NCBI RefSeq assembly: GCF_008831285.2
Contig: NC_045143.1
Coordinates: 22,014,302 to 22,078,301, forward strand
From: Nymphaea colorata
Taxonomy: Eukaryota; Streptophyta; Magnoliopsida; Nymphaeales; Nymphaeaceae
Length of the DNA: 64,000 nucleotides
Reading direction: 5' to 3'
Each line of letters starts with the position of its first letter. Positions within the stretch are counted from its first letter, which is position 1. The notes beneath the pieces were generated by a model. The model searched no databases. It was not told where the DNA came from and worked only from the letters and a program-made list of their open reading frames with translations. A program made the translations under genes and the position numbers. Below are positions 23,041 to 34,811 of this stretch, one piece after another.

Positions 23041-24878
23041 CCACGGGAAGGAGATTAAGATTTCATTGATCATCAACGTCAAGATACCCAGCAGTTTTAT
23101 GGTCTCTCGTTTTACAATTATCAGTTACCTTTGATTCTTCAAATTAATGCAATAAACATAATGATAAACATAACTAGAGACATTTCCAGCAATATCATCA
23201 GCCTACCCATTCAATCACTTAACTTTTTTATTATTGATATGCATGACTTTAGGATCATAATCACTCGTTAAGGGATAATTCATGACAGATATGGAAGTAG
23301 TGCCTTTCACACTAGATCGTTTGGAGAGCTTGATATCATTGTCAATATTGTTGCCAATCACTACTAGATTTGTTGCTATATTCTGTTCTGGATCTCATAT
23401 CCAAATTTGTTAATGATCACAAAAGATTCCCCTTCACAAGTTCAAGAAGCTATCAATATCTTTAGAAGCAGTTTCCTTTAAGAATATTAGCGAGTGTTGC
23501 TTAGCAAATCACGAGTGGTTCAATGCATGCCCCTTCATATTTATCATGTCACCTTCGATAGGCATACTGTTGGAGATCTTCCGTATACCACATTATCTAG
23601 ACCAGACATTGCCTTCTCCATTAGTAAGGCATGTTATTTTATGCATTAGCCAATGGATGAACATTGGACTCACACGCACACATATCTCTCTATATATAAA
23701 GAGAGATAGAGAGAGAAGCTCAAATCCTCCGGCCGCATCAATCCATCTGGATCTCTCACATGCAGCCCAATGCAAATGCATCGGGCTGTGTGTGTAAGAC
23801 ATCTGGATGGATAGATGGCCAAAAGAAACTATTAACCCCACACACACATAGATATATATATGTTTTGGATTATGTATAATTGATCATTAGGCACCCTCGA
23901 GAGTTAGGCCATACTTAGAGTATATCAATGATTTGATTTTCATTGTTTTCCAAGGAGTCACCAGGCAGGTGAACATACATGCTGATCTTGGAGCCAGTCC
24001 AAGAACAGGGCAATTCTGGGAGAGACAGAGGCTTATGCCATTTCTTTGGCCCTGCATTTTCTGTCTAGATGGTGTTTTTCTATACATGTACATATGCATC
24101 AACGTCTGTAAGAGACGGTGTAAATTTATGATATAATTTTGTTCCTTTGGTATGAACCATCTTATTATACATTAATGGACACACACGGTACTTCGTAATA
24201 TGGAATAATTTATCTGTTTAGGATAGATTGAACCATGCACCAATTACACATGCATTTTCATACATTTTTTGTAGGATTGGTCGAGCCCTCCACTAATAAC
24301 TTAGGTACAAAAAAAAAAAATCCACAACTGCATTAGACTTCCATTTTACGTCTTCCATTACATACATATTTGTATGAATGCTGTCACGACATTTGTTGGT
24401 ATCAGAGCATTGGACGTGCAAAACATATATTGAGATACATCAAGGTAACTATTGACTAAGGTATGCATTTCTCAAAGTTTAGTTCTTTGCAGTTGTCAGC
24501 CTTCTCACACGCAGATTGGGCAAGCTATCCGTATGACATAAAATCCCCAAGTGAATAGCCGATATGTCGTGCATCAATTAAGCAGCAAACAGTTGTCCAG
24601 TCTTCAACAGAAGCAAAGTATAAAGCTCTTGCTGAGCCACATCTGAATTGCTATGGATAAAAATGTTATTGAAGAAGCTTCAAATCTAAGACCATTAAAA
24701 CCCAATTTTATGGTGTGACAATCTAGAAGCCACATTCTTAGCAGCGAATTCAGTCTCATGCACGAACGAAGCATGTGAAAATAGACTCACTTCGTCATGG
24801 AGGGGAATCACGCAGAATGACTTTGAAGCGGTCAAGTTTGTTAGCAGCCATAAACATCAATATGAGGCTAGGACACGG

Positions 24879-24910
24879 GGTATATATATATATATATATA
24901 TATATACAGA

Positions 24911-24944
<34 letters not shown>
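24879..24944. repeat. (TA)n followed by (GA)n microsatellite
   Basis: Alternating TA (about 24879-24906) and then GA (about 24907-24944). It lies between the copia relic and the 3' end of the polygalacturonase gene. Confidence 0.95.
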
Positions 24945-24947
<3 letters not shown>

Positions 24948-25117
24948 AAGTCTTATGTCATGAAAAGAGTGATATTTAAAATTAGAAAATAATACAAAAA
25001 AACCCAATAGTTGGTTGATGGGATAAGGGGGAAAAAGAAACAAACTTCCACTCCCATTTTCCTGATCACTGTGCTCTTGCATCTTTTGCAAGGGGCTGAA
25101 AATCACAAGCTTGGCCG

Positions 25118-25892
25118 TCAACTTTTTATGACGCAAGGAACAGGAACTAGCAAGCCACTGTAGGAGGGATTTACATGAGCACAAGCAGAAGTTGTAGCCC
25201 CTTCATCGCCTATGTAGGTAATGTTAATGTTCTGAAGCTTGATACCTTCACAAGGAAACCCTGCACTGCACTGCAGATTCACTGCCACAGGCGAAGTCGA
25301 TGTCCCCATGATGTTGCTGAACGTGATGTCACTAAGCTTAACACGCGATGGTTCCTGCAAAGAATAAACATTAGCTTCCTATTAACAGCATATGTACAAT
25401 TTGGCTTTTATTAGGGAATTCTACTATTCTAAATGTTTTTTTACTTTTTCCCTACTTGACTGGAAAATTGATCTCATTTCATCAATATTCCATATACTTC
25501 TTTTGAAACATGAAATTAACTATGAAAAGACTTACAGAGTCATCGCAGGAAGTTTTGAAGGGGCAGTACTTTTGATCGATGATGATCGGGTTGGCAACAT
25601 TTTCAACTATAATGTGGACGAAGGTAATATTTCTTGCAGAGATGGTGACAGGAGATGCTTGCCATGACTTGATTCTTACACCGTTCAAGGTATTGGTTAG
25701 GTTGCACCCAGTTACCACCAACCCGTTAACATCCTTCTCGTATGCATACCTGCCCAAGCTTCCCACGCTGCACGCAATACCCATCAGATCAGTGGCAGAG
25801 CCAGGATTACCTGGCCTAGGGGAAATTGACTTAGCAATAAAGTTTGGTGTGGACACCCTATGTAAGCTTTGGATGGTGTGCATATACAGGAC

Positions 25893-25931
<39 letters not shown>

Positions 25932-28900
25932 GAGAAGACAAGAACTGAACCATTTGGCATCTATAACGATAACCCTTATCCCAGGATCAACACTCCTCAA
26001 TATCATAGCAACCTTCAAGATTTGAAGCTATAGAGATTGATTAATCTCTAGCCCAATAAAGTTTAAATAGATATGTTCCTTGGTATGACAGTGGGAGATA
26101 GAGATGGAAAGGGAGAGGGTGGGAGAAAAAATATGGTGCACGGACTCAAATGGAGTACACAGTTGAAAATAGAGGGGACACAAAGGACATGTAACTTTTA
26201 TGCATGTCTCTCTTAAGAATAGTACAATGGACAAAGGACAATCGGATATGTTGGACTATCTCTTATTCATATGCACGCACATACAAAGAGAGAGGTGTGG
26301 ACATGATCCGTTGGCATCCTGGACCAGCCAAGTCCCATGAAAAAAAAAATGTTTTCAATTGCCAACCACTGATTTTTGGGATCAACCACCATTGTGCCAA
26401 ATGCACGTAGACGATGTTCGAACATGTATTTTCAATTATGAGCAAAAACATATAATTCTGAAGTAAGAAACCCCATGAGTCCTGAATAGAGGCAAAACCG
26501 GCTTTTGCCATTTGAATGACAGCTTCAAATTGGATTTTGAAGGCAAAACCATGTTTTTACCTCCTAAACGCAGGTTTAGGTGTGTCCAAATGATGTCATA
26601 TTTGAATTTGTTGGAAACTTATTTCTGACAAAATTTATTTTCTACAAAGGACGGGCCAGGTTTTCCCATTTTATGCCCTCCCCAAACTTTTGTCTAGTCG
26701 CCCAAACATGCAAATTAAGTTTTTAAAAGCTACTCGATAAGTTATCTTTCACAAAACCTGATTTTCTCAAAACATAATACTTTGTGTGTGTTATCCAAAT
26801 GCTACCTCTCATTATTTGTGTAGCAGGTTGCTGTGAAATATATATGTTAATTAGACCAAATAAGATCAACAACACCAGTTTGTCCTGTTTCCAAACAGGA
26901 GTGGACGAGACTCAACCACATCACCGCACGTTGACAGCCGCATACAAAGCCAAGAAAAATTTATGCAGAAGGCGTACCTGTCAACTTTTGTAAAAATATT
27001 TAGGAGTCATAAGTCGCTTTCCAACATTAATTTTCATGTACTTGTTTTAATATTTTACAAGTAATGACGGCCCCTTGCTTGGTAGACAAGGCTACGTACC
27101 AATACCATCCTTTGAATCCAATACAAGCCCGCAAGCTTCTTACTCTTTAAGGATAGCAAAGGACTCCCTGCTGCATGTCGTCCTTTTTAACCAAGGAAGG
27201 ATGACAGTCATTGACTAGTAACGAAGGGCCGACATCATGAATTTCCTATGCTACGGAACAAAGACTCAAAAGGAATGGATCTCACAATTGAATGAGCATG
27301 GTTTCAATCTAAAAGCAAATTCAAGGACAAAAGAAATAGAAAGAAAAGTTATATCTGCCTCATGAATTCTCATATTCTAAGAACATAAATATAGCAGAGT
27401 AGTTAGTTATCAGTCTACATGCAACTTTGAAAATATGAGTTTCTTTTGTAAATGAGTGAGTTAGAGTTTGGCTCAAAAAATTGAGACAAGAAGCTTCCCT
27501 TCTTTCCCATACTGATCAACTTGTCAATCACAAGTTCTCATGTGAATGGTTCTGCTTCGAACAAACAGAGTCAGTGACCCAGTAAGACTCTTCGTTTAGC
27601 AGCTAGCCTTAGTTAATTCTGCCTCACCCACATTCGCCTCCTCATCCTCAAGAAACTAAGAATTATCATACCTATTGAGCACATACCTGATTCCATGTCC
27701 AGGGCCACAATTGATGTTGCTGATATACACATCGGTATTGCCTTGTCCAACAGAAACGCAGTCATCCCCAGTTGCAAAGCTGCTGTCCAAGATCTTCACA
27801 CCAGTGCAGCCCTCAAGGTGGATGCCATCTGTGTTGGGGCTGTCCTTCGGTGCAGTAGCCTTAATATTGTGGACTTTGAAGTTGTTGTTGTTCAATAGAG
27901 CTATGTGAAAGAACTTGGGGTTCAGTGATGTTATTCCCTCAACTTCAGTGTTGTTCAGGTAGGCAAATTTGAGGGACTATACGCAGATGAACATACCAAC
28001 AGATAATGTAAATCAGTTACATCAAATCAGAACCAGCAGAACACTTAATTGCCCATCATGGTAACACAAAAACCAGTTTCAAAAACCTTGCTTTGATGCT
28101 AAAGTCAGATATTTTGCCTTTTCGACAGTTTTAGCTTGAAAACAAGCTTTGAAGCTGAACTATGGTTTCTGTGTCATCCAATGATACCATTGATCAAATT
28201 ATCGAAGGCCCCAAAAAAACTTACCACTGGTAGTACTTTGCACTGTGAGCTGAAAGGGCATTGATCCAGTGGCCAAGCTGCTTCTCCTTGCCCATCAAAG
28301 GTTCCACTTCCAGTTAACTTGAGGTTGCTGATGTGAGAAAAAAGTATCCACTCATCGCCCTCGTATAAACTAAGATTTGTTGATGCCAGGATTGCTCCAT
28401 CAACTCGAACTGTAAAAACACCTGTATTACTGCATGGTCCCTCAAACTGAAGAGGCCCCACCAAGTATTTCCTACTGGAAATCACAAGAGTTGGACTCCC
28501 AGCTGACCGACAAGCTGCATTCCAAGCTCTCAAAATTGCCTAGAAAATAATAACGAATCCATGAGTAACAAAAATAGCACAAGGCCACAGCATGTACATT
28601 GACTATTGAATAGCGTAAGATATTATATGGAATGAAACAACTACATTGTGGATTTTTGGAGACGATGTACTTGAAATTCTTATAAGGTGAGAATTCGTCT
28701 CCACTATACGGTTTTATCTGTCTGTTCAGCTGTTAAAATTTTCTTGGCAATCAATGCATGCTTCACGGACATGGAAAGGAAGCTACAAAGGAAAAAACAA
28801 AAGCGTAGAAATGTCAATTGACCTGGCTGTCATCGCTTTGGCCATCTCCTTTGGCACCATAGTTGTCCACATTGTAAGTTCCAGAGCTCGTCGTTTGTCC

Positions 28901-28969
28901 TTCAATGGCTGGGAATACAGAAAGAGTAAATGTAGAAAGCAGAAAGATAAAGATAGAGATGAAACTCAT
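25118..28969 (-). CDS. Polygalacturonase, GH28 family (five exons, secreted)
   Basis: Exons join(28823..28969, 28225..28539, 27687..27976, 25536..25767, 25118..25354) on the minus strand. All junctions are GT-AG and the frame is continuous, giving 406 aa, the usual length for plant polygalacturonases. GH28 enzymes hydrolyse alpha-1,4 galacturonan links in cell-wall pectin. All four diagnostic motifs are present: SPNTDGIH, GDDCVS, GPGHGIS and RIK. The catalytic Asp residues of NTD and DD and the His of GHG are intact. Residues 1-23 (MSFISIFIFLLSTFTLSVFP) form a signal peptide, so export to the wall is predicted. Exon 1 ends DGQSDDSQ and exon 2 opens AILRAW, the usual family junction. Cysteines near the C-terminus (CSAGFPC, CAHV) fit family disulfides. 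The in-frame upstream Met (29197) is rejected because a TATA box lies between it and this start. Intron 3 (1.9 kb) is much longer than the others. Exo- versus endo-activity cannot be decided from motifs alone. Confidence 0.93.
25768..27686 (-). other. Large intron 3 of the polygalacturonase gene
   Basis: A 1.9-kb intron between the GHG-encoding and RIK-encoding exons. It contains a (CT)n tract (25899-25924 in plus coordinates) about 130 bases upstream of the acceptor and a Tourist-like MITE candidate (26506-26818). No coding region is supported inside it. Confidence 0.8.
26506..26818. mobile_element. Tourist-like MITE candidate in intron 3
   Basis: The left end has TTGCCATTTGAATGACAG. The right end, reverse-complemented, reads GTAGCATTTGGATAACAC. 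Both resemble the inverted ends of the better-defined MITE at 54552-54777. I do not see a clean target duplication, so the limits are approximate. Confidence 0.45.
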
Positions 28970-29055
28970 TGCAACCACAGAAGGGAAGAGAAAAACAATC
29001 GTATCTCCTTCTCTGCTTTGGTGCACAATGCTCAATAGAAGGAGACGACTTGGGG

Positions 29056-29064
29056 TATTTATAG
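29056..29064 (-). promoter_or_regulatory. TATA box of the polygalacturonase gene
   Basis: Reads CTATAAATA on the minus strand, about 90 bases upstream of the chosen ATG. This would place the transcription start near 29025-29030 and leave a short 5' UTR. Confidence 0.65.
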
Positions 29065-29279
29065 GTTGGGCTCTGGGGAATTGGATTGAACTGGACGCCA
29101 CGGAAGCAGGGCCACGTAATTCGGATGGCCAATTGGGTACATACATTACTTGGTCTGTATCGAACCCGTGCGCAAAGCTGCCCACAAATGTGACCAAATG
29201 TCGTGTGATATTCCTTAGGCTTACGTTGCGGCTATTTTTGTGTTGCCAAGTAATATTCTACTACATCTTTTATTATTGA

Positions 29280-31550
29280 GATCAACATTTTGATACAAGT
29301 AGTTCTCATATTGCAATGTCATTTTCCGATGATAAGGGAAACCGTTCATTCTTTCTTTTTCTGAAGTGTCTGAGATTCTGACCTCTCGACCCAGGAGGGG
29401 TTTATGTTTCTTTAATCTTCTCGACCACACTAAACTTCAGCTTCTGCCGTTCTTCCTTTTTCAGTCAGAGGCACGAACGATCTCAACAACATGGAAGATG
29501 AGTTAAGAGCGGCATAGAATCGCCAATATTCCATATTACAGCAGAATATGGAAATGTAAATGAATTCATACCAGAACAGAGCAGAGAAGCGGAGCTCTTT
29601 AATTTGCAGAGAGCCGAATGACATGAAAACTTTTCTCCATAGCATATTAAACACCACTCCAATCCCTTCAGAAATTAGGCTTCACCATGAGTTGCTTTCT
29701 TTTCTATTGACAACTGCACTGCAGTTAAGACAACTACACCTACAGGACATGCCATGCACTGAAGAATGCCTCTTTTACCTGACAAATTTCTGCACTCCAA
29801 AATTCATTAACTGATACTATTGCTACATTTCTTTTCTTTGTCAGCAACCTAGAGTTAGGCAGACCTACCAGAGTATGCCAAGAGACAGACTGTAAATTGT
29901 TCTCCTTGGACCTTCAGGTCTTGTATGCACCCCACTAGCCAGGTGGGCAGTGCCATTGCTTACCCATTGCTACTTATTTTGGCGTTTTTTCTTTATATCG
30001 GTGAAGTAATAAGATGCATTGCCAGTTATGCTCACAAGTATACCATACATATTCATCTTTTCATTGCTCACTAGAATTTGCCTATTCTTCATTAGTGGCC
30101 ATTTAATTGGTGCGACAGTTTCTGCAAGTTGAAGGAGGTGGGTAGTTGAACATTGCCGGCAACTTGTCCACAGTTAAAGACGGGAGAGAGGACAAGTAGG
30201 CACAATCTTTGCGAGGTCTGGTCCAAGAAGAGACCAACTATGCCCTGTGGTCTGAAATTTTGGAGATTATAAGCACAGAATGTCAGATCCAAGATTGTAA
30301 GGCGAATCCAAACCTATCCATTTCAACTGTAGACCCTAGATTTAAGGATCGTGTGTAATCCCCCCTTTTATGTCATCGTCACGAAAAACAAGCCTTTTTC
30401 GAAAAAACAGATGTTTTATAAAATGCGGGAAATAAATCAGCTGTTCAAAGCTTAAAAAAAAAAAACCAGTTTTTTTTAAACGCCGAAACGAAAAAAACAC
30501 ACTTTTTCGTGTTTTTTCTCTTTTTTTTTCATATTTCACTAATGCCAAACTGCTTTTTTTTTTTATTTGTTGCTTATTTATTTTTTGTGGATGTTCATCT
30601 TATTAGTTTCTCACTTATATAATTTTTGCTTAATTGTTAAGATTTTCTTTAATTCTTTAAATTTTACCGTACTTCGTACTTTTTCCGTTTCTTTCCTGTT
30701 TTTTCTCAAGCTCGCCATGTTCTATCCTAAAAAACCTCGATGCCATTTAAAATGGGAGAACGATTTTGTTGACTATGTATACTGAAATCTCTCATGATCT
30801 GGTGAAGGAAAGATAAAGATAAAGATAACGAGAGAGAGGTGGACGTAGGGTAGTCTGGCCAATCCATGCACTGTAATCGTGTGTTTATCGTTTTCTCTTG
30901 TCCTCCTGTCACTCGTTTCTCGTTGCTTTCACAGGTGAACATCACTCTTTCTCACATCATTTATTCGTGTCATCTCACATCAATATATACTCGAGATACA
31001 AGGACCACGATTAGCCTTGCCTTCATTAGAAATTTTGCTATATTACAATTAGATTGGCAAGTTTACAACTTGCCAAATTTATCGATGGTGTCATTGTTGT
31101 CTGTAATAGAACTCAATCGCCACATGGAGTGAAAACGATAGAGAGATAGAGAAGACGAGCAATTATGTGGTTTCTGCCATCGTCTATGGGAAGAAGGGCC
31201 TCTCAAACTATATTCTCAACCAGTAAGCATCACCAGATACATAGCAGATTTACAAGGAGATATCCTTCCATATTTATCACTTATATGCATTATCATTTTA
31301 GATATGCTTCCCTGAGAGTAAACAAGATCCTAGGTGATGAACCTTCGTTAGATAAGGCAAGATGTAGTCATCCCAACTGTTTCAAAGTCTGTTTGGTATC
31401 TTTCAAATATTTTATGGCAGATTTATCATAAATTTCAGAGGATTTTTAGTGCCAAATGTTTCAATTTTTTTTCCTCAGTTTCGATCCATTTTTCCTCCGA
31501 TTCGTTTACCCAATCCCATTTGGGATTCTTTTTAGATGTGATTGTGAATT
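29280..31550. other. Non-coding DNA upstream of the polygalacturonase gene
   Basis: About 2.3 kb with no supportable gene. It contains poly-A/poly-T rich runs (30450-30570), which make spurious lysine- and phenylalanine-rich frames. No promoter element could be assigned beyond the TATA box at 29056-29064. Confidence 0.5.
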
Positions 31551-31559
31551 TTTGACCCA

Positions 31560-32180
31560 AGCACAGGACCAATCTAACGTTTTGGATCCAAATTCAGGTC
31601 CGGGTCCATCCCAGAACCCATGTAAAGAAATTTAGAGCCAAATTTAAGAAACACAGTTTCAAACTGCAATCTCGACGCGCCTTGAGCCCCTGATCCAAGA
31701 TGCAGATTCAAACCTCAACTCTAGATCCGAAACTGAGTCTTGGATCCAAATCTGGATATAAACCCAAGCTATATATCCAAAATTGAGACATAGATCCAGA
31801 TCCAGAACCAAAACTCTTATATATATCCAAAACCGATCTCTAAATCCAGATCCATATCCAATAAATAGATCCAAAATCTGAATCTTAGATCCAAATATGG
31901 ACCCAAATCTTTGCATTAGATCCAAAATCAGCCCAAATCTGAACCTGGGTTCAAATGCAAGTCCTACGTCTGAAACCTCGCCCATAGGCCCAAATCAGGT
32001 CCAAATCCAAATTTTAAATCCAAATACCCAAAATCGAGCTTGAAACTTAATGTCTAGCCTCGTATCTCAAATTCATGAGCTCGGGCACGCAGGTGAGCTT
32101 TCACCACACCATACCATTCAACCCAAATTCGCTTTGGAAGTCTGAACCGGATCCAAAACCAATAATTTGGGCCTAAATCC
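31560..32180. repeat. Degenerate short-period repeat based on GATCCAAA
   Basis: Variants of ATCCAAATCTGGA, GATCCAAAATC and AATCCAGATCCA recur every 15-25 bases for about 600 bp, too diverged for a fixed period. Minus-strand reading makes a repetitive hydrophobic frame (31659-31985) that I regard as a by-product. Similar phrases occur at 61620-61700 next to an LTR-like start, so this may be part of an LTR. Confidence 0.65.
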
Positions 32181-32339
32181 ATATATAAATGCAATAATAT
32201 GAGTCCTTGGGGGCATGACTCATCAGGATCTGGACATCTTCCTGCCCTAGAAAATCCAAATGGGACCCAAAACGAGCCCGAGAACACCAAAAACCTGTAG
32301 CAATGCACATTGTGAAAAGACCATTTTGCCCTCAACAAA

Positions 32340-32640
32340 ATAGAAAACAAAGAAAAAAAATCATTTTTCCCAGGCTGAGACAGGGGGCGGGGCCACCTCA
32401 GGTGGCACGCGCCAAAGCCACCCTCATTGGCTCAAAAGTAAGCCAATGAGGGGGCATTTAGCTCCCCCTGGCCTGAGAAGCGCACCCAGTGTTCTACTGA
32501 GTACTCCGGCTGGGAGGACTCGCGCAATGCATTGCATGGCTATGCGTGTCACCAGTCACCGCCATGCACGCTGCTGTGCACCTAGGGAAGACCAGTCACC
32601 AAGAGAAAGTCGTGTGCACTGTGCGCAGGGTACGCAGTAA
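32340..32640. other. GC-rich segment with strong inverted repeats
   Basis: Locally GC-rich in an AT-rich setting. It contains GCCACCTCAGGTGGC (about 32391-32405) and a perfect 12-bp inverted repeat, CCCTCATTGGCT (32421-32432) and AGCCAATGAGGG (32441-32452). No open frame has a recognisable motif. It follows the GATCCAAA repeat and a GACCATTTTGCCCTC phrase often seen in plant LTRs, so an LTR fragment is possible. Confidence 0.45.
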
Positions 32641-32649
32641 AGAAGGGAA

Positions 32650-33240
32650 GGCATTTTGGTAATTTATTAAAAAAAATGTTCTCTCAAGTCTTTTTACTTT
32701 TTTTATTTTAAATTTTGTGCTTATAAAAAATTTTCTTTTTCAGTATGAACTAAGTATATTTTAATTTTCTTTTTCAGTATGAACTAATAATCATACTGGC
32801 GACAAAAATTCGTGCACTAGTATGACTTGCAAAAAGAGGTTCAACCAGGCACTCCAGCCAATTCTGACTGGTCAACGCCTAGTTTTTAAAAATTCAAAAA
32901 TTTTGAGAAATTCAAAGAAATTGAAATGTGGGTTCAGAGAAGGCATCCACAAAGATAACATAATATTTGTATCGATCAAAGCTAACAGTAAACTGCAAGA
33001 CCCCAAACATCAAAATATATTAAATCGAGAGGTTCAAAGACACTTTCATGAGCAACACCGAATGCAAACTTACGATTTTTGCCTTGTTGATAAGGAACAC
33101 AAACTTTATTCAAGATCAACTTCAGAGAAGAAGAAGGTAAAGGTAAATCAAATCTACTAATTTGTTTGACAACTTTGAATGTTGGATGCCAAGACCATTG
33201 ATGCCATTGTTCAGCTGTATTTTGAACTTCTTTGGTGACC
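32650..33240. other. Non-coding DNA
   Basis: AT-rich. The frame at 32822-33160 has no motif and is judged spurious. A short phrase (ttttaattttctttttcagtatgaact) is duplicated near 32730 and 32760, but nothing else was recognised. Confidence 0.4.
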
Positions 33241-33249
33241 CGATCAAGT

Positions 33250-34310
33250 TATAAGTGATCCCACATTCTAATTCAATTCTTGTTTTCTGAAAAAAAAGTT
33301 GGGATGAAATTCAAAGTGCATTCTATTGTCTTTGGCAAACTTGTTTGGAGACAGAAGGGTCTTTGTGGCATTTGGAGCATGCAGAATATCTTTCGGAGAA
33401 GCTTGAGTATTAAAAAGCTGAAAAACTGAATTACTAAACATAAGAGAAGGGACAAACATGTGCCTCCTGCAGTATTAATCATGTTGTTGCCTTGGTGAGG
33501 TGCATGATAGAGAGATTGTTGAGGTCGTTAGTCACATAATGAGTGACTCCTGAATCAGGATAACGACTCCCATCGTCACCCTCATGAGAGAACATATGGA
33601 AAGCTTGAGCCGATCCTTGTCCAAAACCCTGCGTCTGATTACGTCTGGGGTTACTTAGAATTTGATAGCAAGTTCTAACAGGGTGGCTGACCTTATTGCA
33701 AAACTTATAATTGGTGACCATGCATGTTCTTGTTGTTTTGTTGACCGCCTTTGTTCCCTTTAAAGCAACCTCTATTATTGTTAAACCACATATTTTGATT
33801 CAAATTCTGATTTTGCCAAGAGATATATTGCTATTATGTAACACGACACTAGCAGAGAAGCGGCTATCAAGGTTCTGGCCTTTAGCCTCAGTAGAGTCCA
33901 TTTGAGCTCCTTGAATAAGAAGCAGAGACTTACAAGTTCAATGAGTTACATAGGATCACATCTAATAGCGATCGTGGTTTTGATGGCAGCATAATTCTGC
34001 AGAATTAAATCATATTGACTGGTTTTGAGGCCATAGCGAGCTGATGTGCAAGAGATTTGGCCTTTCAAAAGTACTAAACCCTTTCTTTATGAATTGGAGT
34101 TGGCCTTTCAATTGAAGCACATGTGCTCTAGTATGAGCAGCATTAATATCTTTCAAAGAATTCCAAACTTCATCCAAGGAATTTAAACCAATGATTCGAG
34201 AATCAATAGGTTCAGTAAGGGAACTCATAATCCACCCTAAAAGCAACTGGTCCTGCTATACCCAAGAGGCATACTCTGGGTTGAATTATGTAGTTTTGGC
34301 ATCCGTGGTA
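33250..34310 (-). pseudogene. Ty1/copia relic: gag, zinc knuckle and protease
   Basis: Minus-strand fragments run in copia order. Gag (34010-34246) gives LLGWIMSSLTEPIDSRIIGL, SLDEVWNSLKDINAAHTRAH and VLQLKGQLQFIKKG, the UBN2-type gag. A zinc knuckle CKFCNKVSHPVRTC-type segment (YKFCNKVSHPVRTCYQIL) and the protease entry YPDSGVTHYVTNDLNNLS lie at 33479-33721. The post-protease segment SPKDILHAPNATKTLLSPNK with FAKDNRMHFEFHP lies at 33268-33482. Frames shift between the pieces, and the active-site DSGAT is DSGVT. No integrase, RT or LTR is present next to it, so it is a truncated dead copy. Confidence 0.82.
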
Positions 34311-34319
34311 ATTTTAATT

Positions 34320-34800
34320 TTTCGGATGTTCATCATCACTTTCGACAAATCTCAACTGGCATATTATGTAGCAATATTTACAGTTGACCTTGCCTTGCAT
34401 TAGTAGCTTAATGGGTTAGGCATATATGAGAATCATATGTGTGAATTTTCTTTTCAGCTCATCAACCATCAAATTTAAATGGTAATGGTTGGCAATGATA
34501 CATCAAATTACTTGATTATAGTCTCTCTCAGATTCAGCCATTATACTCATGATAGTGAAGATGCATTTGGTCCACCACATCAGCAGATTCCAATGACATA
34601 CAATAGACGACGAGAAAAAAAAAATTGAACAATGCTAGAAAAGATATAGAAAAAGTCTAGCACCACTAGAAGTCAGTTATCCATGCAAGAAAGCACTACG
34701 GTAATCTGGTTAGCAAACTTCCATCCTTGAATTATGGTAGTAGATAGGAGAACTCTGTTACGTCTTGTTAACTTATAGCCTATTGTAATAAGCTAGCCTT
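34320..34800. other. Non-coding DNA
   Basis: Nothing supportable was found on either strand. It separates the copia relic from the degenerate array at 34812-35290. Confidence 0.4.
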
Positions 34801-34811
34801 TAGTTCTCTTA

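Larger units (their letters stand above)
22640..23430. repeat. Short dispersed duplication inside the copia relic
   Basis: The stretch around 22690-22775 (gatatcattgtc...ttgccaacca...atatttgttg) recurs in similar form at 23322-23412 (gatatcattgtcaatattg onward). The two copies differ at perhaps one base in five. They flank the MITE-like insertion and (CA)n tract and suggest a duplication within the relic. Confidence 0.5.
22180..24870 (+). pseudogene. Ty1/copia relic: RT and RNase H fragments
   Basis: Plus-strand fragments run in copia order. RT has the intact catalytic box LVYVDDILVTSSDLEMVDKV (about 22310-22370). The post-RT linker is HYRSIGSNGTLQYLTLSQP (about 22570-22630) and LSRPDIAFSISKACYFMH (about 23594-23647). 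The RNase H segments are DWASYPYDIKSPS (about 24508-24546), KQQTVVQSSTEAKYKALAE (about 24580-24640), WCDNLEATFLAANSV (about 24711-24756) and VKFVSSHKHQYEA (about 24832-24870). Gaps are filled by a MITE-like copy (22886-23040), a (CA)n tract and a short duplicated segment. There is no gag or integrase, so the relic is 5'-truncated and inactive. Confidence 0.8.

Noticed and set aside
24795-25184. A 129-aa minus-strand frame over the (GA)n/(TA)n tract
   Set aside because: Serine-leucine repeats are the microsatellite read in frame; the real polygalacturonase exon uses another frame and ends at 25118.
28970-29197. In-frame N-terminal extension of the polygalacturonase (Met at 29197)
   Set aside because: It would place 76 residues before the signal peptide and include the TATA box in the coding region; the family starts with the signal peptide.
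28902-29279. Plus-strand and alternative minus-strand frames over polygalacturonase exon 1
   Set aside because: These are shadows of the exon and its promoter; the minus frame ending DGQSDDSQ with a signal peptide has family support.
31659-31985. A 108-aa hydrophobic minus-strand frame
   Set aside because: It is a translation of the degenerate GATCCAAA repeat; periodicity is in the DNA, not in a protein domain.
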